From: Draconibacterium sp. | GTDB taxonomy: Bacteria > Bacteroidota > Bacteroidia > Bacteroidales > Prolixibacteraceae | Direction of reading: 5' to 3' | Length of the DNA stretch: 8,275 nt | NCBI GenBank assembly: GCA_027011835.1 | Contig: JALUZN010000270.1 | Coordinates: 1 to 8,275 of the forward strand | In this document: one piece after another, positions 1-6,303 of the stretch | Position numbering within the stretch: position 1 is the stretch's first letter | Layout: each line of letters starts with the position of its first letter | Position numbers and translations under genes: made by a program | The notes under the pieces: model-generated | What the model was told of the DNA's origin: nothing | The model's input: the letters and a program-made list of their open reading frames with translations, nothing else | The model's database searches: none

Positions 1-72
1 GCCAAAGAGAATTATACATCAATTGATATTATTACAAAAGAGAACTTAAATTATTATAAAGAATTCAAATAA
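1..72 (+). CDS. 3' end of an upstream gene, possibly a LacI-type regulator
   Basis: The frame is open from the first base and ends at TAA 70-72, giving a 23-residue tail that includes SIDIITKENLNYYKEF. That tail resembles the C-termini of Bacteroidota LacI-type regulators and periplasmic-sugar-binding-like domains, which often end in an I-D-I-x-x-K-E-N stretch. This is recollection from a very short piece, and a second frame is also open over much of it. The stop lies only 15 bases before the next start, so the gene is probably co-transcribed with the mannonate oxidoreductase. A regulator placed there would fit, but the identity is not established. Confidence 0.4.
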   Translation, partial: AKENYTSIDIITKENLNYYKEFK

Positions 73-87
73 ATTAAATAAAAGATT

Positions 88-939
88 ATGCAACCAACAT
101 CATTTAACGACCTAAAAGGGAAAGTTTGTGTTATTACCGGAGGTGCCGGAGTTCTTGGAAGTGCCATGGTTAAAGCCATCGCATCAGTTGGAACAAAAAT
201 AGCCATTGCGGATATTAATAAAGAAGTGGCAGAAAAAGTAGCAGCCGAAATTGCCGCTGAATCGGGCTCGCAGGTAATTGGCGTAGAAGCCAATGTCCTC
301 GACAAAGAATCGCTTGAAGCTGCAAAGGCAGAGATTAATGAAAAATTGGGCGACATCGACGTTTTAATTAATGGTGCCGGTGGAAACAGTCCGAAAGCAA
401 CCACAAGTGTGGAGCAAATACTCGAAGAGAATCTGGATAACCTCGACGATACTTTTTATGGTTTAGAGATGGAAGGTTTCGATATGGTATTTGCACTAAA
501 TTTTAAAGGCACACTTTTACCAACAATGGTTTTCACCAAAGATATGCTCAAGAATAAAAAAGGAGTGGTTTTGAACATTTCATCAATGAATTCATACAAA
601 CCACTGACTAAAATTCCGGCATACTCAGCAGCAAAAGCATCAGTAAATAATTTTACTGAATGGCTCGCAGTACACCTTGCAAAAGTTGGAATTCGTGTAA
701 ACGCAATTGCTCCAGGCTTTTTTATCACCAATCAAAATCGCTTTTTAGTGATGGATGAGAAAACTGGAAACTTCTCACCCCGCGGACAGAAAATTGTTGA
801 TAACACACCAATGGGGAAATTTGGAGAGCCGGAAGATTTACAGGGCACTACCCTTTTCTTAATTTCCGATATTTCGAGTTTTATTACCGGAATTGTAGTT
901 CCGGTTGACGGTGGATACAGTGCATTTGGCGGAGTTTAA
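88..939 (+). CDS. uxuB: SDR-family D-mannonate oxidoreductase (fructuronate reductase type)
   Basis: A 283-residue cytosolic short-chain dehydrogenase, complete and of normal family length. The nucleotide-binding motif TGGAGVLG is at residues 17-24. Asp42, at the end of the second strand, points to NAD(H) rather than NADP(H). The structural NGAGGN motif is at 95-100. The catalytic set is visible as Asn138, Ser165/166, Tyr179 and Lys183, and the C-terminus carries PVDGGYSAFGGV. The segments GAGGNSPKATT, NFKGTLLPT and APGFFITNQNR are characteristic of the SDR group annotated as D-mannonate oxidoreductase, which interconverts D-fructuronate and D-mannonate in hexuronate breakdown. This enzyme is unrelated in fold to E. 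coli UxuB but carries the same name in Bacillus. The KDG-kinase-like gene 30 bases downstream supports the pathway. No Shine-Dalgarno is visible; the start fits the usual N-terminus. Another sugar-acid substrate cannot be excluded. Confidence 0.85.
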   Translation: MQPTSFNDLKGKVCVITGGAGVLGSAMVKAIASVGTKIAIADINKEVAEKVAAEIAAESGSQVIGVEANVLDKESLEAAKAEINEKLGDIDVLINGAGGNSPKATTSVEQILEENLDNLDDTFYGLEMEGFDMVFALNFKGTLLPTMVFTKDMLKNKKGVVLNISSMNSYKPLTKIPAYSAAKASVNNFTEWLAVHLAKVGIRVNAIAPGFFITNQNRFLVMDEKTGNFSPRGQKIVDNTPMGKFGEPEDLQGTTLFLISDISSFITGIVVPVDGGYSAFGGV

Positions 940-969
940 TTTTTCTAATGAATAAATAAAAATTGAGAA

Positions 970-2049
970 ATGAGTATAGAGTTAAAAAAAGAGTGTAAAT
1001 ATTCGATGCTGGTTCCAACAAGTATGGGAATCAGAATTACACCAGATAACGGACAGCCGGTACATGCAAGCGATAAATTTACCATGTACGCAACCAGTGC
1101 CGAAACAAACGTGGCAAGTATTCCTTCATACCTCGGATTACCAACAAAGGTATTAACAGCATTTGTAAAAGGAAGTCCGATTGCGCAATTCATAAAAAGC
1201 AATCTGAAAGCACGTCACATGGATTATGAAGGCCCCGAAATGGAGCAGGAAAATCCGTGGGGATACCGTCATCAGATTAATATTGCCGACAGCGGTTACG
1301 GTTCGCGCGGACCACGAGTTTTTAACGACAGAGCAGGCGAAGTAGGACGCTCGTTAAATGCAAATGATTTCGATTTGGAACGGATTTTTGGTGAAGAGGG
1401 AGTTCAAATTGTTCATCTTTCAGGATTAATTGCTGCGCTATCGCCCGAAACAACTCAATTTTGCCTCGCCGTTGCAAGAGCTGCAAAAAAACACGGCACA
1501 CGCATTTCTTTCGACCTTAATCACCGGGCATCGTTCTGGAAAGGCCGCGAAGAGCAACTGCGGAAAGATTTTACCGAAATAGCATCGGTTTCCGATATAC
1601 TAATTGGGAACGAAGAGGACTTTCAACTCTGTTTCGGAATTGAAGGTCCCGAAGCTGGTGGCGAAGGACTAAAAGCGAAAATAGAAGGATTCAAAGGATT
1701 AATAATGCGTGTAAAAGATACCTTCCCGAATGCATCGGTATTTGCCACTACATTGCGCGAAGTAATAAGTGTAAACGAACATTTGTGGGGAGCAATTATG
1801 CTTGAAGGAGAAAACTGGCACGTTGTTGAACCTCGCACAATTCGTGTACTCGACCGTATTGGTGGTGGCGATGGTTTTGTGGGTGGAATGTTATACGGAA
1901 TATTAAAAGAGTGGGAACCCGAAAAATGGCCACAGTTTGGCTGGGCAACAGGTGCCATGGCAACCACTTTTTTAACCGACTATGCACAACCTGCCGACGA
2001 AGAGCAGGTTTGGAGCATTTGGGGTGGTAACGCCAGAGTAAAAAGATAA
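970..2049 (+). CDS. kdgK: PfkB-family sugar kinase, probably 2-keto-3-deoxygluconate kinase
   Basis: A 359-residue ribokinase-fold kinase, somewhat longer than the roughly 310 residues of E. coli KdgK. The substrate-binding N-terminal half includes SAETNVASIPSYLG (about 43-56), which corresponds to the usual GGAxxNVA region. FDLNHR at 181-186 matches the F-D-x-N-x-R motif common in KDG kinases. The anion-hole and catalytic-base motif reads DRIGGGDGF at 295-303, with Asp301 as the predicted base and a Gly-Gly-Gly in place of the commoner Gly-Ala-Gly. The expected reaction is ATP-dependent phosphorylation of 2-keto-3-deoxygluconate to KDPG, which follows mannonate dehydration. It lies 30 bases after the SDR gene and before a strong terminator, so the two are probably one operon. 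The PfkB family is certain; the exact sugar is inferred from the motif and the neighbour. Confidence 0.82.
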   Translation: MSIELKKECKYSMLVPTSMGIRITPDNGQPVHASDKFTMYATSAETNVASIPSYLGLPTKVLTAFVKGSPIAQFIKSNLKARHMDYEGPEMEQENPWGYRHQINIADSGYGSRGPRVFNDRAGEVGRSLNANDFDLERIFGEEGVQIVHLSGLIAALSPETTQFCLAVARAAKKHGTRISFDLNHRASFWKGREEQLRKDFTEIASVSDILIGNEEDFQLCFGIEGPEAGGEGLKAKIEGFKGLIMRVKDTFPNASVFATTLREVISVNEHLWGAIMLEGENWHVVEPRTIRVLDRIGGGDGFVGGMLYGILKEWEPEKWPQFGWATGAMATTFLTDYAQPADEEQVWSIWGGNARVKR

Positions 2050-2088
2050 GCTCTTAATATAATCTTTCGCATAGTGACTATTTTGAGC

Positions 2089-2122
2089 AAAAATCCCCGG
2101 CAATTTTGCCGGGGATACTTTT
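2089..2122 (+). terminator. Hairpin terminator after kdgK, possibly bidirectional
   Basis: Bases 2093-2102 pair perfectly with 2107-2116 (ten pairs with a CCCCGGC core) around the loop ATTT. ACTTTT follows on the + strand. A run of five A precedes the stem (2089-2093), so the - strand would read a T-run, and the hairpin could terminate in both directions. It separates the uxuB-kdgK unit from the racemase gene. The + strand T-tract is short, so some read-through is possible. Confidence 0.8.
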
Positions 2123-2142
2123 AAAAAAACAAAACAGATAAA

Positions 2143-3429
2143 ATGATTTACTACGAAAACGGCTCTGCAAATACTTCGCTTTCGGCAGAAGACCTGAAAA
2201 AAGGAATTTTTGAAGCGCTAAAAAAAATAGGGAACAAACAGAAAGTACTTGCCATTCCTCCCGATTATACACGATTACCTTCGCGTGCAGGAGAATTAAC
2301 AGAGTTTACGTGGGAGTATTTCGGCGATAAACTTACCGATATTTTACCTGCGCTGGGCACACACACACCCATGACCGACGACCAAATCAGTCATATGTTT
2401 GGCAAAACACCGCGTAATTTATTCCGCGACCACGACTGGCGTAACGACGTAATTACATTGGGAACCGTTCCTGCCGAATTTGTAAAAGAAGTTTCTGAAG
2501 GAGCGGTTGAATACACCTGGCCGGCACAGGTAAATAAACTTTTAGTTGAAGGTAATTTCGACCTTATTTTATCAATCGGACAAGTTGTGCCACACGAAGT
2601 TGTGGGGATGGCAAACTACAACAAAAATGTTTTTGTGGGCACCGGTGGAGCCGAAGGAATTAATAAAAGTCACTTTATCGGCGCAGCTTACGGAATGGAG
2701 AAAATGATGGGACATGCCGATACTCCCGTTCGTAAAATTTTCAACTATGCTTCCGAAAATTTCTCGAATCACCTGCCAATTGTTTATGTACAAACTGTTG
2801 TTGGGCTAAATAAACAAGGCGAGCTTCAAACTTACGGACTGTTTATTGGCGACGATTATTCTGTTTTCGATAAAGCAGCAAAACTGTCGTTGCAGGTTAA
2901 TTTCGAGATGCTCGACAAGCCAATTAAAAAAGCTGTAGTGTGGCTCGACCCAACCGAGTTTAAAAGTACATGGCTTGGAAATAAAAGTGTATATCGAACT
3001 CGTATGGCACTTGCCGACGATGGCGAGCTAATTGTTTTAGCTCCTGCTTTAAAAGAGTTTGGCGAGGATAAAGAGATTGATAAACTAATAAGAAAATACG
3101 GCTATTTCGGAACGCCACACACATTGAAACTTGTTGAAGAGAACGAAGATTTAAGAAATAATCTCAGCGCTGCCGCTCACCTGATTCATGGCTCGTCCGA
3201 AGGCCGTTTCAGTATTACTTATTGTCCGGGTAAAGGAAGCGAGAACCTCACCCAAAAAGAGATTGAAAGCGTTGGTTTTAACTATGCCGATTTCGATGAA
3301 ATAACAGCGAAATACAATCCCGAAACATTAAAAGAGGGTGAAAATATTATGCCCGACGGCGAAGAGATTTTTTACATATCGAATCCGGCACTCGGATTAT
3401 GGGCTTTTAAAGACAGATTTAATTACTAA
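2143..3429 (+). CDS. LarA-superfamily nickel-pincer racemase/epimerase
   Basis: A 428-residue protein with the lactate racemase N-terminal domain (DUF2088), full length. The expected signatures are DYTRLPSR at 41-48, GTHTPMT at 72-78 and PHEVVG at 150-155. The key residues line up with L. plantarum LarA numbering as I recall it: His74 with catalytic His108, His151 with catalytic His174, Lys161 with the cofactor-tethering Lys184, and His177 with nickel ligand His200. The spacings of 10 and 26 residues from the second histidine are identical to LarA. The enzyme should therefore be active with the nickel pincer nucleotide cofactor and invert the 2-hydroxyl carbon of a 2-hydroxy acid. Known members act on lactate, malate and also D-gluconate. 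The uronate-catabolism neighbours favour a sugar-acid substrate, but this is inference. It follows a terminator, so it may have its own promoter. Confidence 0.85.
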   Translation: MIYYENGSANTSLSAEDLKKGIFEALKKIGNKQKVLAIPPDYTRLPSRAGELTEFTWEYFGDKLTDILPALGTHTPMTDDQISHMFGKTPRNLFRDHDWRNDVITLGTVPAEFVKEVSEGAVEYTWPAQVNKLLVEGNFDLILSIGQVVPHEVVGMANYNKNVFVGTGGAEGINKSHFIGAAYGMEKMMGHADTPVRKIFNYASENFSNHLPIVYVQTVVGLNKQGELQTYGLFIGDDYSVFDKAAKLSLQVNFEMLDKPIKKAVVWLDPTEFKSTWLGNKSVYRTRMALADDGELIVLAPALKEFGEDKEIDKLIRKYGYFGTPHTLKLVEENEDLRNNLSAAAHLIHGSSEGRFSITYCPGKGSENLTQKEIESVGFNYADFDEITAKYNPETLKEGENIMPDGEEIFYISNPALGLWAFKDRFNY

Positions 3430-3468
3430 TGTAGATTATGTAACTAATGTGCTTCAAATAATTTTCGA

Positions 3469-4458
3469 ATGATAAAGTGGGGAATAATAGGAGTTGGCAA
3501 TGTTACTGAAGTAAAAAGCGGGCCTGCTTTTTACAAAGTTGAAGGTTCGGAACTCGTTGCCGTAATGCGACGGAATGCCGAAAAAGCAGCCGATTACGCC
3601 AAACGCCACAATGTAGCCAAATGGTTTTCCGATGCGTCGGAATTAATTAACTCTGCCGAAGTAGATGCCGTTTACATTGCCACCCCACCCGACTCGCACG
3701 CCCGTTATGCAATTGAAGCGATGCGCGCCGGCAAGCCCGTTTATGTTGAAAAACCGATGGCACGTAGTTTTGCCGAATGCCGGGAGATGCTAAAAGTATC
3801 GGAAGAGACCGGAATGCCAATTTGGGTTGCCTACTATCGGCGTACTTTACCGGTATTTCTGAAAGCAAAAGAGCTGATTGAAAACGACACAATTGGCAAA
3901 CCACTGATGGTAAATATTAAATTGTATAAACAAGCCGAAGAGCGAAACCAAACCATTGAGGAGATGCACTGGCACGTCTTTCCTGAGATTTCAGGAGCAG
4001 GGCACTTTTTCGATTTGGCGTCTCATCAGTTCGATTATCTCGATTTTATTTTGGGCGAAGTGACCGAAGTAAAAGGGAATGCTAAAAATCTTGCAGGTTT
4101 ATATCCGGCCGAAGATACGGTTTCAGGAACATGGACTCATAAATCGGGAGTGATTGGTACAGGCAGTTGGTGTTTTGTAGTTGATAAAAACTCGGAAGAA
4201 GATGAAATTGAAATTATTGGCGAGAATGGAAAAATTTCACTTCCCTGTTTTTCGCCACCGGGAATTTTAAAATTAGAAACTTCGGATAGAATAAAAAATA
4301 TGACATTTAAAAATCCTGAACATGTTTCACAAAATCTCGTTCAACAAGTTGTAAATGAAATTAGTGGAAATGGGAAATGTGTGAGCACTGGAATTTCAGC
4401 AGCACGTACAAGCTGGGTGTTGGATGAAATGGTTAGGGGGTATTATCAAGAAAGGTGA
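3469..4458 (+). CDS. Gfo/Idh/MocA-family NAD(P)-dependent oxidoreductase
   Basis: A 329-residue two-domain dehydrogenase of standard length. The N-terminal Rossmann fold begins with GIIGVGNV at 5-12. The ATPPDSHARYA segment (about 72-82) and the EKP motif at 94-96 (Lys95, the usual catalytic and nicotinamide-contacting lysine) are intact. The C-terminal domain carries the D-x-x-x-H signature as Asp182 and His186 in GHFFDLASHQFDYLDF. Members oxidise or reduce sugars, sugar acids, inositols or related alcohols, and sequence alone does not give the substrate here. It starts 39 bases after the racemase stop and is probably co-transcribed with it, so the pair may handle one epimerised hydroxy acid. 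Its TGA stop (4456-4458) lies inside the first unit of the following repeat array, so the repeat abuts or has slightly rewritten the gene's end. Confidence 0.87.
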   Translation: MIKWGIIGVGNVTEVKSGPAFYKVEGSELVAVMRRNAEKAADYAKRHNVAKWFSDASELINSAEVDAVYIATPPDSHARYAIEAMRAGKPVYVEKPMARSFAECREMLKVSEETGMPIWVAYYRRTLPVFLKAKELIENDTIGKPLMVNIKLYKQAEERNQTIEEMHWHVFPEISGAGHFFDLASHQFDYLDFILGEVTEVKGNAKNLAGLYPAEDTVSGTWTHKSGVIGTGSWCFVVDKNSEEDEIEIIGENGKISLPCFSPPGILKLETSDRIKNMTFKNPEHVSQNLVQQVVNEISGNGKCVSTGISAARTSWVLDEMVRGYYQER

Positions 4459-4520
4459 TTGATGGTGATTGATGGTGACTGATAGTGATTGATGGTGATT
4501 GATGGTGATTGATGGTGATT
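4451..4520 (+). repeat. Left array A: tandem 10-bp GATGGTGATT units
   Basis: Seven consecutive 10-base units follow the consensus GATGGTGATT. The first (4451) has a different 5' end, and single changes occur at 4471 (GACT) and 4481 (GATA). The array starts over the stop codon of the upstream gene. An equivalent array lies at 4982-5054. The unit length is close to one turn of the DNA helix. Confidence 0.9.
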
Positions 4521-4554
4521 TATAGAATAACAACAAATAACTATAAATCTCCAT
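4512..4554 (+). other. Hairpin joining left arrays A and B
   Basis: Bases 4512-4525 are complementary to 4541-4554 at 13 of 14 positions, with one T:T mismatch, around a 15-base A-rich loop. Further out the two arrays continue to pair in 10-base steps with regular mismatches, so an RNA through this region could form a long imperfect stem from roughly 4487 to 4578. It is not a normal terminator: the stem is AT-rich and no T-run follows. Confidence 0.65.
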
Positions 4555-4580
4555 AAATCTCTACAAATCTCTTCAAATAA
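4531..4580 (+). repeat. Left array B: 10-bp CTATAAATCT-like units
   Basis: Five 10-base units share a central AAAT: CAACAAATAA, CTATAAATCT, CCATAAATCT, CTACAAATCT and CTTCAAATAA. Read on the other strand, a unit resembles array A (AATCTCCAT against AATCACCAT). The same array type recurs at 5061-5124, immediately upstream of pdxB. Confidence 0.85.
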
Positions 4581-4617
4581 CGAAATGCAAACATTTTTAA
4601 ACCATAAATAAATTATT

Positions 4618-4971
4618 GTGAAACTTGAAGATTTGGTAATTTATAAAATTGCAATGGAAATTGGAGATGAAATTTGGTTCTCTGTTACTGAATGGGAGAA
4701 TTTGGCGAAGTATTCTATTGGAACACAAATTATAAGAAGAGCTGATTCAATAGCTGCAAATATCTCCGAAGGATTTGGAAGATATCATTACAAAGACCGT
4801 AAGAATTTTATGTTTTACTCTCGGGGTTCATTATTTGAAACAAAAACGTGGTTAACAAAAGCAAAAAACAGACATATTATTACAGAAGATTTTTTTGAGA
4901 ATCTTATTCAGAAACTTGACTCACTGGGAGTAAAATTAAATAATTACATTTCAACGTTAAAAGAAAAGTAA
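4618..4971 (+). CDS. Four-helix-bundle protein, S23 family
   Basis: A 117-residue, mainly helical protein of typical length for the 23S rRNA intervening-sequence protein (S23) family. Diagnostic segments are LEDLVIYKIAMEIGDEIW at the N-terminus, QIIRRADSIAANISEGFGR (about 38-56), with the family's R-R-A-x-S-I-x-x-N-I-x-E-G-F core, and SRGSLFETKTWL (about 68-79). The start is GTG at 4618: an in-frame TAA at 4609-4611 blocks any upstream start, and the next ATG (codon 13) would remove the first helix. Family members form pentameric four-helix bundles, and the related Avd protein of diversity-generating retroelements binds nucleic acid, but no reverse transcriptase is nearby. The gene is flanked on both sides by the same repeat pair. 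Its cellular role is unknown. Confidence 0.85.
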   Translation: MKLEDLVIYKIAMEIGDEIWFSVTEWENLAKYSIGTQIIRRADSIAANISEGFGRYHYKDRKNFMFYSRGSLFETKTWLTKAKNRHIITEDFFENLIQKLDSLGVKLNNYISTLKEK

Positions 4972-4981
4972 GGGAATGAAA

Positions 4982-5054
4982 ATTGATGGTGATTGGTAGT
5001 GATTGATGGTGATGGATGGAGATGGATGGTGATTGATGGTGATTGATGGTGATT
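4982..5054 (+). repeat. Right array A: degenerate 10-bp GATTGATGGT units
   Basis: About seven 10-base units match the left array in a rotated register (GATTGATGGT). Variants occur at 4991 (GATTGGTAGT) and at 5011 and 5021 (GATGGATGG-type). The array begins about ten bases after the S23 stop codon. It is more degenerate than the left copy. Confidence 0.88.
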
Positions 5055-5060
5055 AGTTGC

Positions 5061-5124
5061 AATACAACAAATATCAATAAATCTCAACAAATCTCTATAA
5101 ATCTCAACAAATCTCAACAAACAA
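5061..5124 (+). repeat. Right array B: 10-bp ATCTCAACAA units in the pdxB leader
   Basis: Consecutive 10-base units ATATCAATAA, ATCTCAACAA, ATCTCTATAA, ATCTCAACAA and ATCTCAACAA are flanked by ACAACAA-rich partial units. Pairing with the adjacent array A is weaker than in the left copy: bases 5041-5059 against 5075-5093 pair at 13 of 19 positions. The array ends less than ten bases before the pdxB ATG, so it forms most of that gene's leader. Confidence 0.88.
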
Positions 5125-5132
5125 CAAAAAAA

Positions 5133-6260
5133 ATGAAAATAATTATCGACAATAAAATACCGTACATAAAAGGAGCACTGGAACCTTTTGCCGAAGTAGT
5201 TTACCTTCCCGGAAACGAAACCACTGCCGAGGCAGTAAAAGATGCCGAGGCATTAATTACCCGTACCCGTACAAAATGCAACAAAGAAATTCTTGAAGGT
5301 TCGTCGGTTAAATTTATTGCCACAGCAACCATCGGATTCGACCACATTGACACCGAGTATTGTAAAAAAGCAGGAATTGAATGGACAAACGCCCCCGGTT
5401 GTAACGCCGAAAGTGTAAACCAGTACATCGCCTCGGCACTGCTTGCGTGGGCTATGAAATTCAGAGTCGACTTAAAAGAGAAAACTATTGGAATTGTTGG
5501 CGTGGGCAATGTTGGTTCGCGGGTAGCCAAAACCTGCAAGATTCTTGGAATGAGGGTTTTACTAAACGACCCGCCTCGCGAACGGAAAGAAGGTTCTGAG
5601 AAGTTCGTTTCGTTAGAAACAATTCAGAAAGAGGCCGATATTATTACCTTTCATGTTCCGCTGAATTTGAAAGGAGAAGATGCAACGTACCATTTGGTGA
5701 ACGACAATTTTATTAAGGAATTAAACAAAAAACCACTTTTAATAAACTCGTGCCGGGGTGAAGTTTTCGATACAGAAACGGTAAAAAATGCAGTTGACAA
5801 CAAAACAGTTTCGGGACTGATTATCGACTGTTGGGAAAATGAACCAAAAATAGATTTGGAGCTTCTCAGTAAAGTTGAATTCGGTACTCCGCACATTGCA
5901 GGTTATTCGAAAGACGGAAAAGCAAACGGAACTAAAATGAGTGTTCAGGCTGTAAGCCGCTTTTTTAATTTAGGAATTAACGATTGGCAACCCAACGAGA
6001 TTGAACTGCCCGAGAATACGATAATTGAAATAGATGGTAAACAACGACGCGAATATTCAATTCTGGCCGAAGCCATTTTATCGACTTATGATATTGATGA
6101 CGACTTCGAAAAGTTAAGAAAATCTCACGAGTTGTTTGAAAAACTTAGAGGCGATTATCCGGTTCGAAGAGAATTTGATACTTTTACAATTAAAGCGAAA
6201 AATATTAGTAGTGAAGTTTTATTGAAATTAGAAGCACTTGGATTTACTATTTTAATGTAG
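5133..6260 (+). CDS. pdxB: 4-phosphoerythronate dehydrogenase (vitamin B6 synthesis)
   Basis: A 375-residue D-2-hydroxyacid dehydrogenase, close in length to E. coli PdxB (378). It oxidises 4-phospho-D-erythronate to 2-oxo-3-hydroxy-4-phosphobutanoate with NAD in the pyridoxal phosphate pathway. The nucleotide-binding GVGNVG is at 123-128. The catalytic triad falls at Arg208 (NSCRGE), Glu237 (WENEP) and His254 (GTPHIAGYS), the same numbers as the E. coli enzyme as I recall them. The C-terminal part (about 290-375) corresponds to the PdxB dimerisation domain. The ATG at 5133 is chosen because the frame upstream, open back to 5043, translates only the repeat array into a low-complexity Asn/Ser/Gln stretch, whereas MKIIIDNKIPY is the expected N-terminus. 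The stop lies one base before the left palindrome of the GIY-YIG cassette. Confidence 0.93.
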   Translation: MKIIIDNKIPYIKGALEPFAEVVYLPGNETTAEAVKDAEALITRTRTKCNKEILEGSSVKFIATATIGFDHIDTEYCKKAGIEWTNAPGCNAESVNQYIASALLAWAMKFRVDLKEKTIGIVGVGNVGSRVAKTCKILGMRVLLNDPPRERKEGSEKFVSLETIQKEADIITFHVPLNLKGEDATYHLVNDNFIKELNKKPLLINSCRGEVFDTETVKNAVDNKTVSGLIIDCWENEPKIDLELLSKVEFGTPHIAGYSKDGKANGTKMSVQAVSRFFNLGINDWQPNEIELPENTIIEIDGKQRREYSILAEAILSTYDIDDDFEKLRKSHELFEKLRGDYPVRREFDTFTIKAKNISSEVLLKLEALGFTILM

Positions 6261-6261
6261 C

Positions 6262-6288
6262 TGTCATTCCCGCATAAGCGGGAATCTC
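6262..6288 (+). repeat. Left GTCATTCC-type palindrome of the GIY-YIG cassette
   Basis: ATTCCCGC (6266-6273) pairs with GCGGGAAT (6278-6285) around the loop ATAA, preceded by TGTC. It belongs to the widespread REP-like GTCATTCCCGC family found in many bacterial genomes. The second copy lies inverted at 6595-6621, so TGTCATTCC and GGAATGACA form the outer ends of a 360-base segment. It begins one base after the pdxB stop and could also act as an RNA hairpin. Confidence 0.85.
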
Positions 6289-6303
6289 CTAAATATTTGC
6301 ACT

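Larger units (their letters stand above)
4451..5124 (+). mobile_element. Candidate repeat-bounded cassette carrying an S23-type gene
   Basis: One small gene lies between two direct copies of the same two-part repeat (array A, spacer, array B). The spacers are also alike: both contain ACAACAAATA followed by ATAAATCTC. No transposase, integrase or target-site duplication is seen, so mobility is inferred from the layout alone. S23-type genes are known from intervening sequences in bacterial 23S rRNA, where the gene is enclosed by a base-paired stem; the A and B arrays could play a similar part. A locally duplicated repeat around an ordinary gene is the alternative. Confidence 0.35.

Noticed and set aside
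3422..3450. Short direct repeat ACTAATGT between the racemase and the Gfo/Idh/MocA gene
   Set aside because: Two 8-base copies in AT-rich DNA are expected by chance, and no palindrome or known operator shape is present.
4618..4971. Avd protein of a diversity-generating retroelement
   Set aside because: The fold family is related, but there is no reverse transcriptase and no template/variable repeat pair; the flanking arrays are short tandem repeats.
4451..5124. CRISPR array
   Set aside because: The units are 10 bases, contiguous and degenerate, with no 25-40 base repeats, unique spacers or cas genes.
5201..5539. Open frame of 112 codons on the - strand
   Set aside because: It is fully antisense to the conserved N-terminal half of pdxB and has no recognisable motifs.
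6262..6288. Terminator for pdxB
   Set aside because: The hairpin is good but no T-run follows, and an inverted second copy at 6595-6621 explains it better as a palindromic repeat.
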